From Rossellomorea sp. y25 (GTDB lineage Bacteria > Bacillota > Bacilli > Bacillales > Bacillaceae_B), in assembly GCF_038049935.1 (NCBI RefSeq), contig NZ_CP145886.1, positions 4,517,501 through 4,581,500 of the forward strand: a DNA stretch of 64,000 nucleotides, written 5' to 3'. Positions within the stretch are counted from its first letter, which is position 1; the number at the start of each line of letters is the position of its first letter. Below the pieces are notes generated by a model. The model ran no database searches. It was not told the origin of the DNA and saw nothing but the letters and a program-made list of their open reading frames with translations. Below are positions 33,757 through 42,823 of the stretch, piece by piece. The translations under genes and the position numbers were made by a program.

Positions 33757-34458
33757 TCATTGATACTTAACGAACTCAATATGATATTTCTCTTGAAGGT
33801 TCTTCATGCCAATACCGCGCCAACCTGTTGTCAGGAGTGATTGCTGCGTGTGAAAATCGTCCATTGGAATGATCAATCGTTTCCGGTCGGCTTGCACAGA
33901 TTGTTTCATTACTTTTTTAACAAATATATAGCGCATTTGATCGCCGTATTTATTTTTTAAGGCCGCTATTTCCATACCTTGAGCAAATTTATCTTTCAAA
34001 CTTGGTATATTAAAGGGAGCTACGGTACAGCTAATATACGTGAAATCACCGGGAAGGTTGGGAAGTTCCTCCATAATGACAGCGCCTAACACTTGCTGCA
34101 ATCGATTTCCCCGGTAAATGGGGTCTACAATCGAGATTTCCTGGTAGATGACTTGATTTAACTCATCTTCATTTAATCCTATATCCAATCCCAAATGTTC
34201 TTCATCGATTTCAGGTTGAAGAAGCGCTCTGAACGCAATAAGTTCCTGCTCCAGAAAAGCACCAACCATCAAGCCCTTCCCCTTAAGAATATACTCATAT
34301 TCAACTCGCGCGAGGGGTTGTAAACGTGTTTTATCCTCTAAATCAGCGACTACTATATCTTGCAATGAAAGAATTTCTTCAATGTGGAGCATAGATAATT
34401 TATGGACAGTATACAATCTGTTCTCCTTGATTAACTTTCCTTCGTGAAGTGCGTTCAC
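33757..34458 (-). CDS. GNAT-like N-acetyltransferase
   Basis: 233 residues. An N-acyltransferase fold is suggested by the central strand-turn YQEISIVDPIYRGNRLQQVLGAVIMEEL (about 107-134), where YRGNRLQQ fits the acetyl-CoA pyrophosphate loop. The start is GTG 34458 after GGAGGACAG, 12 bp behind the epimerase gene. The substrate might be an amino acid or peptide produced by the epimerase, as N-acylation and racemisation often pair; this is inference. Confidence 0.7.
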   Translation of the reverse strand: MNALHEGKLIKENRLYTVHKLSMLHIEEILSLQDIVVADLEDKTRLQPLARVEYEYILKGKGLMVGAFLEQELIAFRALLQPEIDEEHLGLDIGLNEDELNQVIYQEISIVDPIYRGNRLQQVLGAVIMEELPNLPGDFTYISCTVAPFNIPSLKDKFAQGMEIAALKNKYGDQMRYIFVKKVMKQSVQADRKRLIIPMDDFHTQQSLLTTGWRGIGMKNLQEKYHIEFVKYQ

Positions 34459-34470
34459 ACGCTGTCCTCC

Positions 34471-35580
34471 TCATCCAATCGAATCTTGAAACACCGTCAG
34501 TTCTTTCAACACCGATTTATTTATCTCAACCCCTAATCCAGGCTTATCAGAAAGTCGAATAATAGGAACATCATAGACAAGATTACCCACATCTTTTGAA
34601 AATTTCAATGGTCCCGTCAGCTCTACGCTTGTGATGACCCTTTTTGAAAAAGCAACATGGAAGCCTGCTGCAGAGCCGATAGAGGACTCTACCATGGAGC
34701 CTATCTGACACTCCATTCCAGCCATTTCCGCCTGATGAGCAAGCTTTACAGCAGGATAGATCCCACCGCATTTCATTAATTTGATATTCACTTTATCAGC
34801 TGCCTGTTTTTGAATGATTTCTCGCATTTCCCTTGTTCCTTTAAGACCTTCATCAATCATTAAAGGCATGGACGTCTTGGACTTTACAGTCACCATTCCG
34901 TCGATATCATCAGCGAGAACCGGTTGTTCTATCCAATCCAAATCGATGCCCTCCAATGAGCGGAGAGCCTTTAACGTTTGCGAACTGTTTTTCCATCCCT
35001 GATTTACATCAACCCGAATGGCAATATGATTCCCTACCCTTGCACGAACCTTTTGTATACGCTCGACATCTGCTTTTACTTCCGTACCTACTTTCATTTT
35101 AAAAGAAAGATATCCTTTATCCACCATGAGCGCTGCCTCATCTGCCATCTCTTCAGGCTCTGCGATGCTTAAAACATGTGTAAGGGGAAATTCTTCATGA
35201 TAACGTCCCCCAATCAATTGATAAACAGGCTGAGAGAGCTTTTTCCCTATGATATCAAAGCAGGCAATGTCAATGGCTGCTTTTGCAGTTGGAACACCAT
35301 ATATGGATTCATTCATGAGAACATGAAGTCTCTCTATATTCATTGGATTCTGGTCTAACACTGCAGGCCCTAGAGTGCTCTTTAATACATGATAAGTACT
35401 CTCCCAGGACTCTCCTGTAACGTGCTCATCTGCCACTGCTTCCCCGTACCCTGTGATCCCCTCGTCGGTTTCAATCTCTACAATGATGGAAGGCATATCA
35501 TGATAAGTATGGTAGCTTACCACAAAAGGAACATGAAGAGGCAGACGAATAGCATATACGTTTAATCCGATAATTTTCAT
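34471..35580 (-). CDS. Enolase-superfamily dipeptide epimerase-like enzyme
   Basis: 369 residues, capping domain plus TIM barrel. The catalytic lysine motif is SFKMKVG (about 160-166), metal ligands come from DVNQGW, IEQP and DEGLKG, and the second lysine from KLMKCGG (about 268-274). This is the layout of the L-Ala-D/L-Glu epimerase / o-succinylbenzoate synthase / N-succinylamino-acid racemase group. Peptide or acylamino-acid epimerisation is likely; an N-acetyltransferase gene follows. The start is ATG 35580 (AAAGGAG). A divergent regulator with an operator in the shared promoter region lies upstream. Confidence 0.82.
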   Translation of the reverse strand: MKIIGLNVYAIRLPLHVPFVVSYHTYHDMPSIIVEIETDEGITGYGEAVADEHVTGESWESTYHVLKSTLGPAVLDQNPMNIERLHVLMNESIYGVPTAKAAIDIACFDIIGKKLSQPVYQLIGGRYHEEFPLTHVLSIAEPEEMADEAALMVDKGYLSFKMKVGTEVKADVERIQKVRARVGNHIAIRVDVNQGWKNSSQTLKALRSLEGIDLDWIEQPVLADDIDGMVTVKSKTSMPLMIDEGLKGTREMREIIQKQAADKVNIKLMKCGGIYPAVKLAHQAEMAGMECQIGSMVESSIGSAAGFHVAFSKRVITSVELTGPLKFSKDVGNLVYDVPIIRLSDKPGLGVEINKSVLKELTVFQDSIG

Positions 35581-35599
35581 AGGTCATAACTCCTTTTCA

Positions 35600-35629
35600 T
35601 TTACACTACTATTTGCAAATTGGTATAAT
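35600..35629 (+). promoter_or_regulatory. Sigma-A promoter of the regulator gene
   Basis: TTTACA (35600-35605) and TATAAT (35624-35629) with 18 bp between are a near-consensus sigma-A promoter; the operator follows immediately. Confidence 0.75.
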
Positions 35630-35647
35630 GTCGTTATATAGTCGCTA
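35630..35647. promoter_or_regulatory. Operator shared with the antiporter promoter (copy 1)
   Basis: GTCGTTATATAGTCGCTA lies directly after the -10 element of the regulator gene and within the divergent epimerase promoter region. The copy at 38411-38428 differs at two bases. Confidence 0.7.
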
Positions 35648-35671
35648 ATTAAACCGAAAGTAGGTGGAAGC

Positions 35672-36937
35672 ATGGAAAAGATAAAAATTGCTGTTATCGG
35701 GTCTCAAGACTTTATCCAGGATTTACACTCCATAGAACCTCACATGACTGACATCGAAATAGACCCCTACACTTATCAAGATCCCTATCAATCCAAAGAA
35801 TTGATCCAACACTTAAAGCCTTGTGATGCCATTTTTTTCTCAGGTGCCTTGCCCTATTATTATTCAAAAGAGATATGCGATCAATTATCTGTTCCTTCCT
35901 TATTCCTGGAACAGAATGAAATGGCCGTCGCTTCTTCATTATTGTCTATAACCTATCACAAAAAAATTCCGATTGACCGTATATCGATTGATTTGATGGA
36001 AGCTTTATACACCAAACATGTATCGATGGATATAGGAATTTCCATTCCTGCTGCTCATGTTTTGGAATATAAAGAACGGCTTCCTTATCAGCTGGATTTA
36101 ACCTCCATTGTTCAATACCACTACTCACTTCACCAGTTGGGAAACACTGATGTGGCGTTAACAAGCATCCACGCCGTATATGACCGCCTGAAAGAACTTG
36201 GAGTTCCAACAGAAAGAATGGTAGACCCTATCAGGTCTTTGTTAAATGGCTTTCAGAAGGTAAAATCTATCGCTCTACTAAACAAAAGAAAAGCTTCCAC
36301 GATTTCAGCTATCTATCTATCCCATGATCAATCACATCAGGAATTTAACCAATGGTTACAATCATTCACCCATGATATTCAAGGTTCCGGACAATCAATT
36401 GATGAACATACTTATTTACTTCATAGCACTGTGGGCCATATAGAGTCACTAGTCTCTCATCACACTTTCGAGGAATTGATATCCAGGTGGAATGGTCGAA
36501 TGAAAATTGGATTCGGCTATGGTACAACGGCAATAGAAGCAGAGCAAAACGCTGGAATTGCCCTGCGTTTTGCTCAGAATGACCCCTTGGGTAAGTGTGG
36601 ATATATTTTAACAGATGATAAAAACCTTCTTGGTCCTTATCCTAAAGAGGCTAAATTGCAGCGTCTCAAGAATAATCATCCAAAACTCTTTGATATTGCC
36701 AAGGAAATTAAAATCAGTCCGGGAAATCTGTCTAAATTGATAGAATTCAGCAGAAAGCGTTCATCCTCACAGTTTACAGCTGCCGAGTTAACTGATTATC
36801 TTCAAATTACCCGTCGCTCAACTGAACGTATAATCAAAAAACTGGTAGATCACGGTTCGATCAGGATAGTTGGAGAAGAGATGACCTATCAACAAGGTCG
36901 TCCCCGTTCCATTTACGAACTTCATCTCCCCTTTTAA
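35672..36937 (+). CDS. Transcriptional regulator with C-terminal winged helix
   Basis: 421 residues. The N-terminal ~330 residues include a Rossmann-like start (KIAVIGSQDFIQDL) and a region like a ligand-binding or GGDEF-like fold (MKIGFGYGTTAIEAEQNAGIALRFAQ). The last ~90 residues are helix-turn-helix-like: ELTDYLQITRRSTERIIKKLVDHGSI is a winged helix. Divergent from the epimerase gene and 5 bp convergent to the antiporter gene, it probably controls both through the repeated 18-bp operator and itself. I do not recognise a named family. Confidence 0.7.
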   Translation: MEKIKIAVIGSQDFIQDLHSIEPHMTDIEIDPYTYQDPYQSKELIQHLKPCDAIFFSGALPYYYSKEICDQLSVPSLFLEQNEMAVASSLLSITYHKKIPIDRISIDLMEALYTKHVSMDIGISIPAAHVLEYKERLPYQLDLTSIVQYHYSLHQLGNTDVALTSIHAVYDRLKELGVPTERMVDPIRSLLNGFQKVKSIALLNKRKASTISAIYLSHDQSHQEFNQWLQSFTHDIQGSGQSIDEHTYLLHSTVGHIESLVSHHTFEELISRWNGRMKIGFGYGTTAIEAEQNAGIALRFAQNDPLGKCGYILTDDKNLLGPYPKEAKLQRLKNNHPKLFDIAKEIKISPGNLSKLIEFSRKRSSSQFTAAELTDYLQITRRSTERIIKKLVDHGSIRIVGEEMTYQQGRPRSIYELHLPF

Positions 36938-36942
36938 AATAC

Positions 36943-38364
36943 TTACGAGTTTAAGGTCATTTCATCTTCATCTTTGGTGTTCACTAATTCAGATTTCGAA
37001 AGTTTTGTAATCGTAAAACCGGTTAGCGCGTATGCAATGGATAGTAAAGGCACTACAAAGTTCAACACGGCATAAGGGGCATATTCAAAGGCATGAACGC
37101 CTAATGTACCAAATATAAACACTCCACATGTATTCCATGGTATAAAGACAGAGGTTAAGGTTCCTCCATCTTCAAGTGCCCTGGATAAATTCTTCGAGTG
37201 CAAACCCTTTTCCTCATATGCTTTAGCATACATTCTTGAAGGAACAACAATGGAAATATACTGTTCTGAACAGGTGGCATTTGTTGCAAAACAAGAAACA
37301 ACGGTGGATGCCACCAATCCTTTCGCTGATTTGGCCACCTTTAAAATCTGGTTCACAATGGATTGCAGCATTCCTGTATGCTCCAATATCCCTCCAAAGG
37401 TCATCGCTACAATGGTCATGGAAACCGTATACATCATTGAATCCAGTCCACCCCGATTAAAAAGATCGTCCACCATTGAATTACCTGAATCAATGACGAA
37501 GCCGCTTTGTAAGGCAGCAAATGCATCAGAAAATGATCCACTTTGGATGAATACCTGGGATAAAAGTCCAAGTAGAATCCCCACTACCAGAGCTGGAATG
37601 GCAGGTACCTTTTTAGCCACTAGAATAATGACCATTAATGGAATCAATAACAAAAACGGTGAAATCACAAAGCTATCCTGAAGCACGTTGATTGTTTGTT
37701 CAATATCGTTTGTATCAATTTTATTTGAACCGAAATTTCTTCCCAGAATGGCATAAACAATAAGGGCAATGAGTAATCCCGGAACCGTTGTATAGAGCAT
37801 ATGACGAATATGTACAAATAAATTTGTATTCGTTAATCCAGAAGCAAGGTTCGTGGTATCAGAAAGCGGTGACATCTTGTCCCCAAAATAGGCGCCGGAA
37901 ATGATCGCTCCGGCAATCATAGGTGCTGGAATTCCCATACTTATACCGATTCCCATACCTGCAACTCCAATTGTCCCCATTGTTGACCATGAGCTGCCAA
38001 TCGCCAGTGCGACAACAGCGCATATAACCGTGATGGAAACTAAGAAGAGGGATGGTGTAATGATTTTCAAACCATAATAAATCATCGTAGCCACGATCCC
38101 TCCACCGATCCAGGCACCAATAGTCAGTCCAACAAGCATGATGATGACTACTGCCGGCAGGGCAAGGCGTATTCCTTTATACATAGAATCTTCAATTTCA
38201 TTCCACGTATAACCTGCCCGCCAGGCTACTATGGCTGCTACCGTTGTTCCAATGATTAATGGAATATGCGGACCCTGCTCAAGAACGACAATCGTGACGA
38301 ACATGACCACGATCATGACACTGAGCGGGATAATGGCCATCCAAAACGGCATTTCTTTTTTCAT
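36943..38364 (-). CDS. Na+/H+ antiporter NhaC-family transporter
   Basis: 473 residues, about 12 membrane helices. NhaC-family marks are VALAIGSSWSTMGTIGVAGMGI (about 113-134), GAIISGAYFGDKMSPLSDTTNLA (about 147-169) and the repeat-like SCFATNATCSEQYISIVVP. The family covers Na+/H+ antiporters and malate/lactate antiporters such as MleN. Because the gene shares an operator with the epimerase locus, an organic-acid or amino-acid exchange role is plausible. ATG 38364 has AGGGGGA upstream. Confidence 0.85.
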   Translation of the reverse strand: MKKEMPFWMAIIPLSVMIVVMFVTIVVLEQGPHIPLIIGTTVAAIVAWRAGYTWNEIEDSMYKGIRLALPAVVIIMLVGLTIGAWIGGGIVATMIYYGLKIITPSLFLVSITVICAVVALAIGSSWSTMGTIGVAGMGIGISMGIPAPMIAGAIISGAYFGDKMSPLSDTTNLASGLTNTNLFVHIRHMLYTTVPGLLIALIVYAILGRNFGSNKIDTNDIEQTINVLQDSFVISPFLLLIPLMVIILVAKKVPAIPALVVGILLGLLSQVFIQSGSFSDAFAALQSGFVIDSGNSMVDDLFNRGGLDSMMYTVSMTIVAMTFGGILEHTGMLQSIVNQILKVAKSAKGLVASTVVSCFATNATCSEQYISIVVPSRMYAKAYEEKGLHSKNLSRALEDGGTLTSVFIPWNTCGVFIFGTLGVHAFEYAPYAVLNFVVPLLSIAYALTGFTITKLSKSELVNTKDEDEMTLNS

Positions 38365-38410
38365 GTTTGTTCCCCCTATACCCCTTTTATTTTTTTGACA
38401 GTTCTAAATA

Positions 38411-38428
38411 GTCGTTAAATAGACGCTA
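38411..38428. promoter_or_regulatory. Operator upstream of the antiporter (copy 2)
   Basis: GTCGTTAAATAGACGCTA, 16 of 18 bases as in copy 1. It starts 8 bp downstream of the -10 element of the antiporter promoter, a place typical for repressor binding. Confidence 0.7.
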
Positions 38429-38436
38429 TTAAAATA

Positions 38437-38465
38437 ATGATATACGGAGAAACAAAGTGAGTCAA
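38437..38465 (-). promoter_or_regulatory. Sigma-A promoter of the antiporter gene
   Basis: On the minus strand TTGACT (38465-38460) and TATCAT (38442-38437) are spaced by 17 bp. Confidence 0.7.
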
Positions 38466-38582
38466 TTTAATTTTTGTTACCGCTTACAACCCTGGTATTG
38501 AATTTTCCTTGAGGATTGAACAAAAAGGCTCTTTTCGTAAAGTTTGTTGCTATTGTAGAAGAATGTAGAAGAGAAAGTACTA

Positions 38583-38694
38583 GTTGATTTCCACTCCAGG
38601 ATGCTCGCTTTCCGCGGGGCTGTCGGTGAGCCTCCGGGGTCTCACCTGTCCAGCTATTCCCGCAGGAGTCGATCATCCTTCCGCTCCAATCAAC
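38583..38694. repeat. Hairpin-forming intergenic repeat element 1
   Basis: GTTGATT (38583) and AATCAAC (ending 38694), with inner AGGATG/CATCCT, enclose a GC-rich core with TTTCCGCGGGGC and CCCGCAGGAGTCG. This sequence type is a repeat I recall from many Bacillus intergenic regions. No coding. Confidence 0.7.
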
Positions 38695-38828
38695 TTTCTG
38701 AGCATGTATCCTTAATCAAAAACAATTAAAAGTAGCTTTCTAGCAAATAATCTCATTTAAGTTAAGGAGAGATTGTTTGTCTTAAGGAAGTATCTTTCAA
38801 GTAATTTTGTTTTCTAGCACAACTTGAA

Positions 38829-38996
38829 GCTCTGTCACAAAAAACCCGTAAAAGATGGTGAGGGAAACTGCGCAGACTCCTGCGGAAGTACGGGCGTGCC
38901 GAGACCCCGTTCGGCTAAGCTGAGGAGCCTCGGCCGAACGCTAGCTGCAAGCGGAGAAGTTCCCCTCACCATCCAGCACTCACTAATTGACAGAGC
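38829..38996. repeat. MITE-like hairpin repeat element 2
   Basis: Terminal inverted repeats GCTCTGTCA (38829-38837) and TGACAGAGC (38988-38996) frame a second nested inversion, GATGGTGAGGG (from 38854) with CCCTCACCATC (ending 38973), and a core with ACTCCTGCGG, related in opposite orientation to element 1. No transposase is encoded. Confidence 0.7.
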
Positions 38997-39043
38997 CTTA
39001 ACAGTGCTTATGTTAAAAAGCAACAATCTTTGCGAAAAGAGCG

Positions 39044-39087
39044 AACAAAAAAGAAAACCCCGACACACCCTTGTGCCAAGGTTTTCT
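39044..39087 (-). terminator. Minus-strand terminator in the gene-free region
   Basis: AGAAAACC and GGTTTTCT pair and, read on the minus strand, are followed by TTTTTTG. No gene immediately upstream uses it apart from read-through of the T7SS operon 270 bp away. Apart from this and the two repeats, the 38.47-39.31 kb gap shows nothing I can name. Confidence 0.55.
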
Positions 39088-39316
39088 AGTAATCTTATTG
39101 TACAGTATAGTGAGATTAGGCATACGTTTACTAGAGATAAAGTATTTATGTAGAAACCTTTCGCCAGATTGCTTTATTTAGGCTTCTTTACCTGTCCAAC
39201 CACTTACCCTTTACCATGCCTGTTTCGACGTAGCAAATGGACTCCTGAGCGTCCTCAGAGTGATATATCTTGGCAATAACCTTATTCATACTTCCCATGA
39301 AGGTTCATTTATAGTA

Positions 39317-39353
39317 GAAGAGGGTGCCGTTTCAAACGGACCCTCTTCTTTTT
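39317..39353. terminator. Terminator at the end of the T7SS operon
   Basis: GAAGAGGGT-G-CCGTTT and AACGG-A-CCCTCTTC form a long stem; the T-run is on the plus-strand side, with a weaker one for the minus-strand operon. Confidence 0.65.
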
Positions 39354-39354
39354 C

Positions 39355-39837
39355 TTACCTCAAACTTTGTTTACCCTGAGCCGTTCTATTCCAAATGACA
39401 ATAACAACGATGAGTAGGAACACACAAATGCCTACAAATACAACAATCAAAAGAGAGAGGGAAGAAGATGATGAACTTCCTTCTTCGAGGCTCCCTAACT
39501 TTGCTGATCCGGATTGACTAAACAGTTTCAGGTTTTCGGCTTTAGCTTTTATCGTATTTGTATCTTTTTCTTCACTTTGAAATATCTTTTCTTTCAATTC
39601 ATTTAATCCGTTATTTGAATTCCCTTCAAACGTCAGGCTTTTCTGTTCTTCAGGAATTTGTATCTTTTGATTTGTTGATGATTGATCATGGATGAGGTCA
39701 CTATTCTTTTTGAATTTATTTTTCTGATAGTCGTTCGGGATTAAGTCATTTATGTCAGTATTCGCAAGTATAGGCTGTGAAAACATCATGATCATGCTGA
39801 CAACCAGAGTCAGTTGAACAAGTACTTTACCCCTCAT
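39355..39837 (-). CDS. yueC: T7SS protein EssA (YueC)
   Basis: 160 residues from ATG 39837, whose start lies inside the last codons of yueB (11-bp overlap). Signal peptide-like MRGKVLVQLTLVVSMIMMFSQPILA, a Lys/Asn/Gln-rich extracytoplasmic stretch and one C-terminal membrane helix (about 127-150). This is the EssA/YueC arrangement. EssA is a membrane subunit of the type VIIb machine; its task is poorly known. A later start than the longest frame is used to keep the signal peptide at the N terminus. Confidence 0.8.
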   Translation of the reverse strand: MRGKVLVQLTLVVSMIMMFSQPILANTDINDLIPNDYQKNKFKKNSDLIHDQSSTNQKIQIPEEQKSLTFEGNSNNGLNELKEKIFQSEEKDTNTIKAKAENLKLFSQSGSAKLGSLEEGSSSSSSLSLLIVVFVGICVFLLIVVIVIWNRTAQGKQSLR

Positions 39838-42823
39838 ACGCTTCCGTTCCCTCATCTTTGATTCGATTAGAGCGTTTATCCAATAAAACCTGAGCAACAG
39901 TTAATGCAATAACGACTAAGCCTAATACAATGACCGCTTGATTGAATAATGAGTCTGACCCATATTGAATCGACATATAAACGGTGGACATAGGATCCTT
40001 GAAATTAAAATTAGGCGTAGTTAATGCAAGTAACGGTGTAACAAACAGGGCGATGATTCCTACCGAAACAAACCATCCTAACAAACGATGTGTGACAAAA
40101 GCAACCCGGATTAGTCCTGAACCCGCTAGTAGAAGGAGAATGGTAAAGATCGTCCACTCGACTGAACGGGATTCCACCAATGGATAGATATCTAATCCAT
40201 ACAGACTAATGACAAACCCTACAATTAAATTCAGTAGAAGGAAAATCACTCCTTGAATCCAGAGAGGAGCATTTTGGAAGTAATAACTTGTGTATCCGAT
40301 AAGCAAGCTGGATAACAAGATAATAAACAAAATAACGACCGGAGGCAGAGCACTTGCTTTCTTCTCTTCCGGAACATCTCCGTTTACATTAAGGGGGTTC
40401 GTCAAGAAATCATACACATATCCATTGGATTGTCCGTCAACGAACGCATTCCCCAGTACACTAAACACATCATCACGGATTAATTGAGTGGAAGCTACAT
40501 TTGTTGCCCACTTATTATTCAGTGTATCCGCATCACTTTGAACATTGGAAACATTCGATTGAAGCTCGTTGGTATAGGATACGATTGTATTTTGGCTTTC
40601 ACTCACTGTATCCAGGAAGGAATGGATAGACTTGATTTCACTTCCAATTTGTTTCTGGTTCCCCACTAAATCAGGGCCAGCTGCCCCTGATACAGGCATT
40701 GGAGCCGTTTGCTCCGGCTGTTGGATTCGATTCAATACGTTTGTTGCTTCTTGATTAATCGCATTCAGGCTCTCTGTAAGCTGTGATTGCTGGTCATCAA
40801 GGGTTTGATTGTATTCTGCCGCAAAGACGGTAAATGAGTCTTGAAGTGTGTTGAGAGCGTCCTCTGTATTCGGCAACCCTGTATTTAATTGTTCCCACTC
40901 CGCTTGTTCAGTCTGACTTACTTTCAGAATCTCATTTACCTCATTTTTCAGCTCTTCATCCTGAAGTACGGCCGCTTTTACTCCATTCTCCGTTAACATA
41001 CCGTTAAGAGTCGCTTCATACCGATCCAGGTAAGAGTAATATTGTAGAAGATCCATCAGCTTATAGTTATTAATCCCGCGAGAAAAATAGCCATATAAGG
41101 TGTTTCTTCTATTTTCAGATAAAGCGGCTGAGTTCAGGATGGAACTTTCTTTATCCTCGATTTCGGCAACGATATTCGCAATATTGTCTGAGAACATCTC
41201 CAATTGGTTTATCAAAGCTTCATTCGTCTCAGTCAATGTCGTTATCTGATCTTTAAGTTCTTGATTTTCAGTTGTAAGGGTTTCAACCTGCTTGGTCAAT
41301 TCATCGATTTTATCAATCAATGTCTGATTATCTTCAAGAAGTCTTGATACTTCTCCCAATAGTCTATCCACTTCAGCCTGAAGAGGGTTTTCTGAGCTAT
41401 TATTTTTTCCTTGCAGCTGCGTTCGAACCTGTAGGATACGATCATTGATTGTTTGAATATTCGTCACAGCTTCCGTTATAGCTTCAGGTGTTGGTTCTGT
41501 TAAATTAGTGAGTGTTTCTTTCAACGCATCGATTTCTGTTGAAATGGCATTCAGTTCATTTATTTCCGGATTTAAATTCGGAGGAGCAGGTGGTGGGTCG
41601 TTTGGCCCCCCCGGTTCGTGCTCACCTTCCTGAGAAGAAATGACGACCTGTTGAGGGTCAGGTTCCTCTCCGTCTTTTTGCGGCCCAGGAATTTCAGGAG
41701 GAGCAGGTGGATTGAAGATCTCCCCGTCTCCTTCAGCCAGCTTATTGTTAAGTTCAAAAATACTTCCTTGCAGGTTATTTAACGTCGTAGTGTCTTGTAA
41801 TTGCTGATAGAAATTCAACACTCTCTCCTGAAAGGAATAGAAGTCTTCTACTTGTCTCCCCACTTCTTCAAACCTGCGCTGCTGTAAATCAGTAAATACC
41901 TGTTGATTTGTATCCATATTGCTATTCAACTGAGTCAATCCTGCCGTTAAGGCATCACTTTCTTCCGAGAATAGTGATTTGGTTTTTAAATAGCGCGGCT
42001 GCTGATTTTCAGTTGATTCATTGATCATCTGAACGGATTGAGCTTGGATATCGGCAAGTAATTGCTTTTGATTATCCTGATATTCTCTATATTGATTGAC
42101 ATATTCAACAAAACTGGAAAGACTTTGTTCAAAGGATTCCAGCGTATTTTGCTGCTGCGGTGCCCGGCTATCTGCCTGCTGAATCGAGTTTTGCAGATTC
42201 GATAGCATCGATGTCTGTTGTTGAATTTGTCCGGCCAGATCTTTTGAGCTGGGTTTGTAGAACGCTAACATCGTTTCCTGGAAAGCCTGCTCTTTCTGTA
42301 AAATTTCATCGAATTCAGCACGGATATTTTCCATGTCTGCAGAGACGTAATTCCAATAAAGAGAGGACATCTTATGATTGACCCTTTTTGTAGCCTTTTC
42401 AATTTCCAATAGAACCTTTTCCTTGTTTACAGCATTTAGTTGCGATTGGACTTTATAATTCAGATTTGTTTTTTCCGGTCTTTCTTCATCATACGTCATG
42501 ACTTTATCAGAGAAGTCGGAAGGAATATACACAACGGCATCATATTTAGAACTCTGAAGACCGTTTTCTCCTGCACTTCTTCCTACGACCGTCCACTCAA
42601 ATGTCGATTGATCTTCAAGTATCGACGTCACGTCTCCCCCAAATGCCAAAGGCTCTCCATCCACTTTTGTTCCTGCGTCTTCATTTACAATGGCAATGGC
42701 CTGAGTAGCGTTTTCTTTCACCTTCAGAGGATTTTCACCAACTGAACGGAAGAAAAGAAGGGGAGTGGCAAGAATCATCATGACGGCTAATAAAAGTTTA
42801 AATAGGCTTACTTTCTCTGTCAT
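39827..42823 (-). CDS. yueB: T7SS membrane protein EsaA (YueB)
   Basis: 998 residues. One membrane helix near the N terminus (about 8-26), a ~780-residue extracellular region made of long coiled coils with a Pro-rich insert (NPPAPPEIPGP and PPPAPPNLNPE), and about five membrane helices at the C terminus. This is EsaA/YueB, the surface stalk of the type VIIb system and, in B. subtilis, the receptor for phage SPP1. The start overlaps the yukBA stop by 4 bp. Confidence 0.92.
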   Translation of the reverse strand: MTEKVSLFKLLLAVMMILATPLLFFRSVGENPLKVKENATQAIAIVNEDAGTKVDGEPLAFGGDVTSILEDQSTFEWTVVGRSAGENGLQSSKYDAVVYIPSDFSDKVMTYDEERPEKTNLNYKVQSQLNAVNKEKVLLEIEKATKRVNHKMSSLYWNYVSADMENIRAEFDEILQKEQAFQETMLAFYKPSSKDLAGQIQQQTSMLSNLQNSIQQADSRAPQQQNTLESFEQSLSSFVEYVNQYREYQDNQKQLLADIQAQSVQMINESTENQQPRYLKTKSLFSEESDALTAGLTQLNSNMDTNQQVFTDLQQRRFEEVGRQVEDFYSFQERVLNFYQQLQDTTTLNNLQGSIFELNNKLAEGDGEIFNPPAPPEIPGPQKDGEEPDPQQVVISSQEGEHEPGGPNDPPPAPPNLNPEINELNAISTEIDALKETLTNLTEPTPEAITEAVTNIQTINDRILQVRTQLQGKNNSSENPLQAEVDRLLGEVSRLLEDNQTLIDKIDELTKQVETLTTENQELKDQITTLTETNEALINQLEMFSDNIANIVAEIEDKESSILNSAALSENRRNTLYGYFSRGINNYKLMDLLQYYSYLDRYEATLNGMLTENGVKAAVLQDEELKNEVNEILKVSQTEQAEWEQLNTGLPNTEDALNTLQDSFTVFAAEYNQTLDDQQSQLTESLNAINQEATNVLNRIQQPEQTAPMPVSGAAGPDLVGNQKQIGSEIKSIHSFLDTVSESQNTIVSYTNELQSNVSNVQSDADTLNNKWATNVASTQLIRDDVFSVLGNAFVDGQSNGYVYDFLTNPLNVNGDVPEEKKASALPPVVILFIILLSSLLIGYTSYYFQNAPLWIQGVIFLLLNLIVGFVISLYGLDIYPLVESRSVEWTIFTILLLLAGSGLIRVAFVTHRLLGWFVSVGIIALFVTPLLALTTPNFNFKDPMSTVYMSIQYGSDSLFNQAVIVLGLVVIALTVAQVLLDKRSNRIKDEGTEAYEG

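Noticed and set aside
38467..38676. Short reading frame within the hairpin repeat
   Set aside because: Lies in the inverted-repeat element; composition reflects the repeat and no start signal is present.
38824..39153. Plus-strand 109-codon frame over MITE-like element 2
   Set aside because: Runs through both arms of the inverted repeat and has no ribosome binding site.
39597..42823. yueB as a phage tape-measure or surface adhesin
   Set aside because: Membrane helices at both ends and its place between yukBA and yueC settle it as EsaA/YueB.
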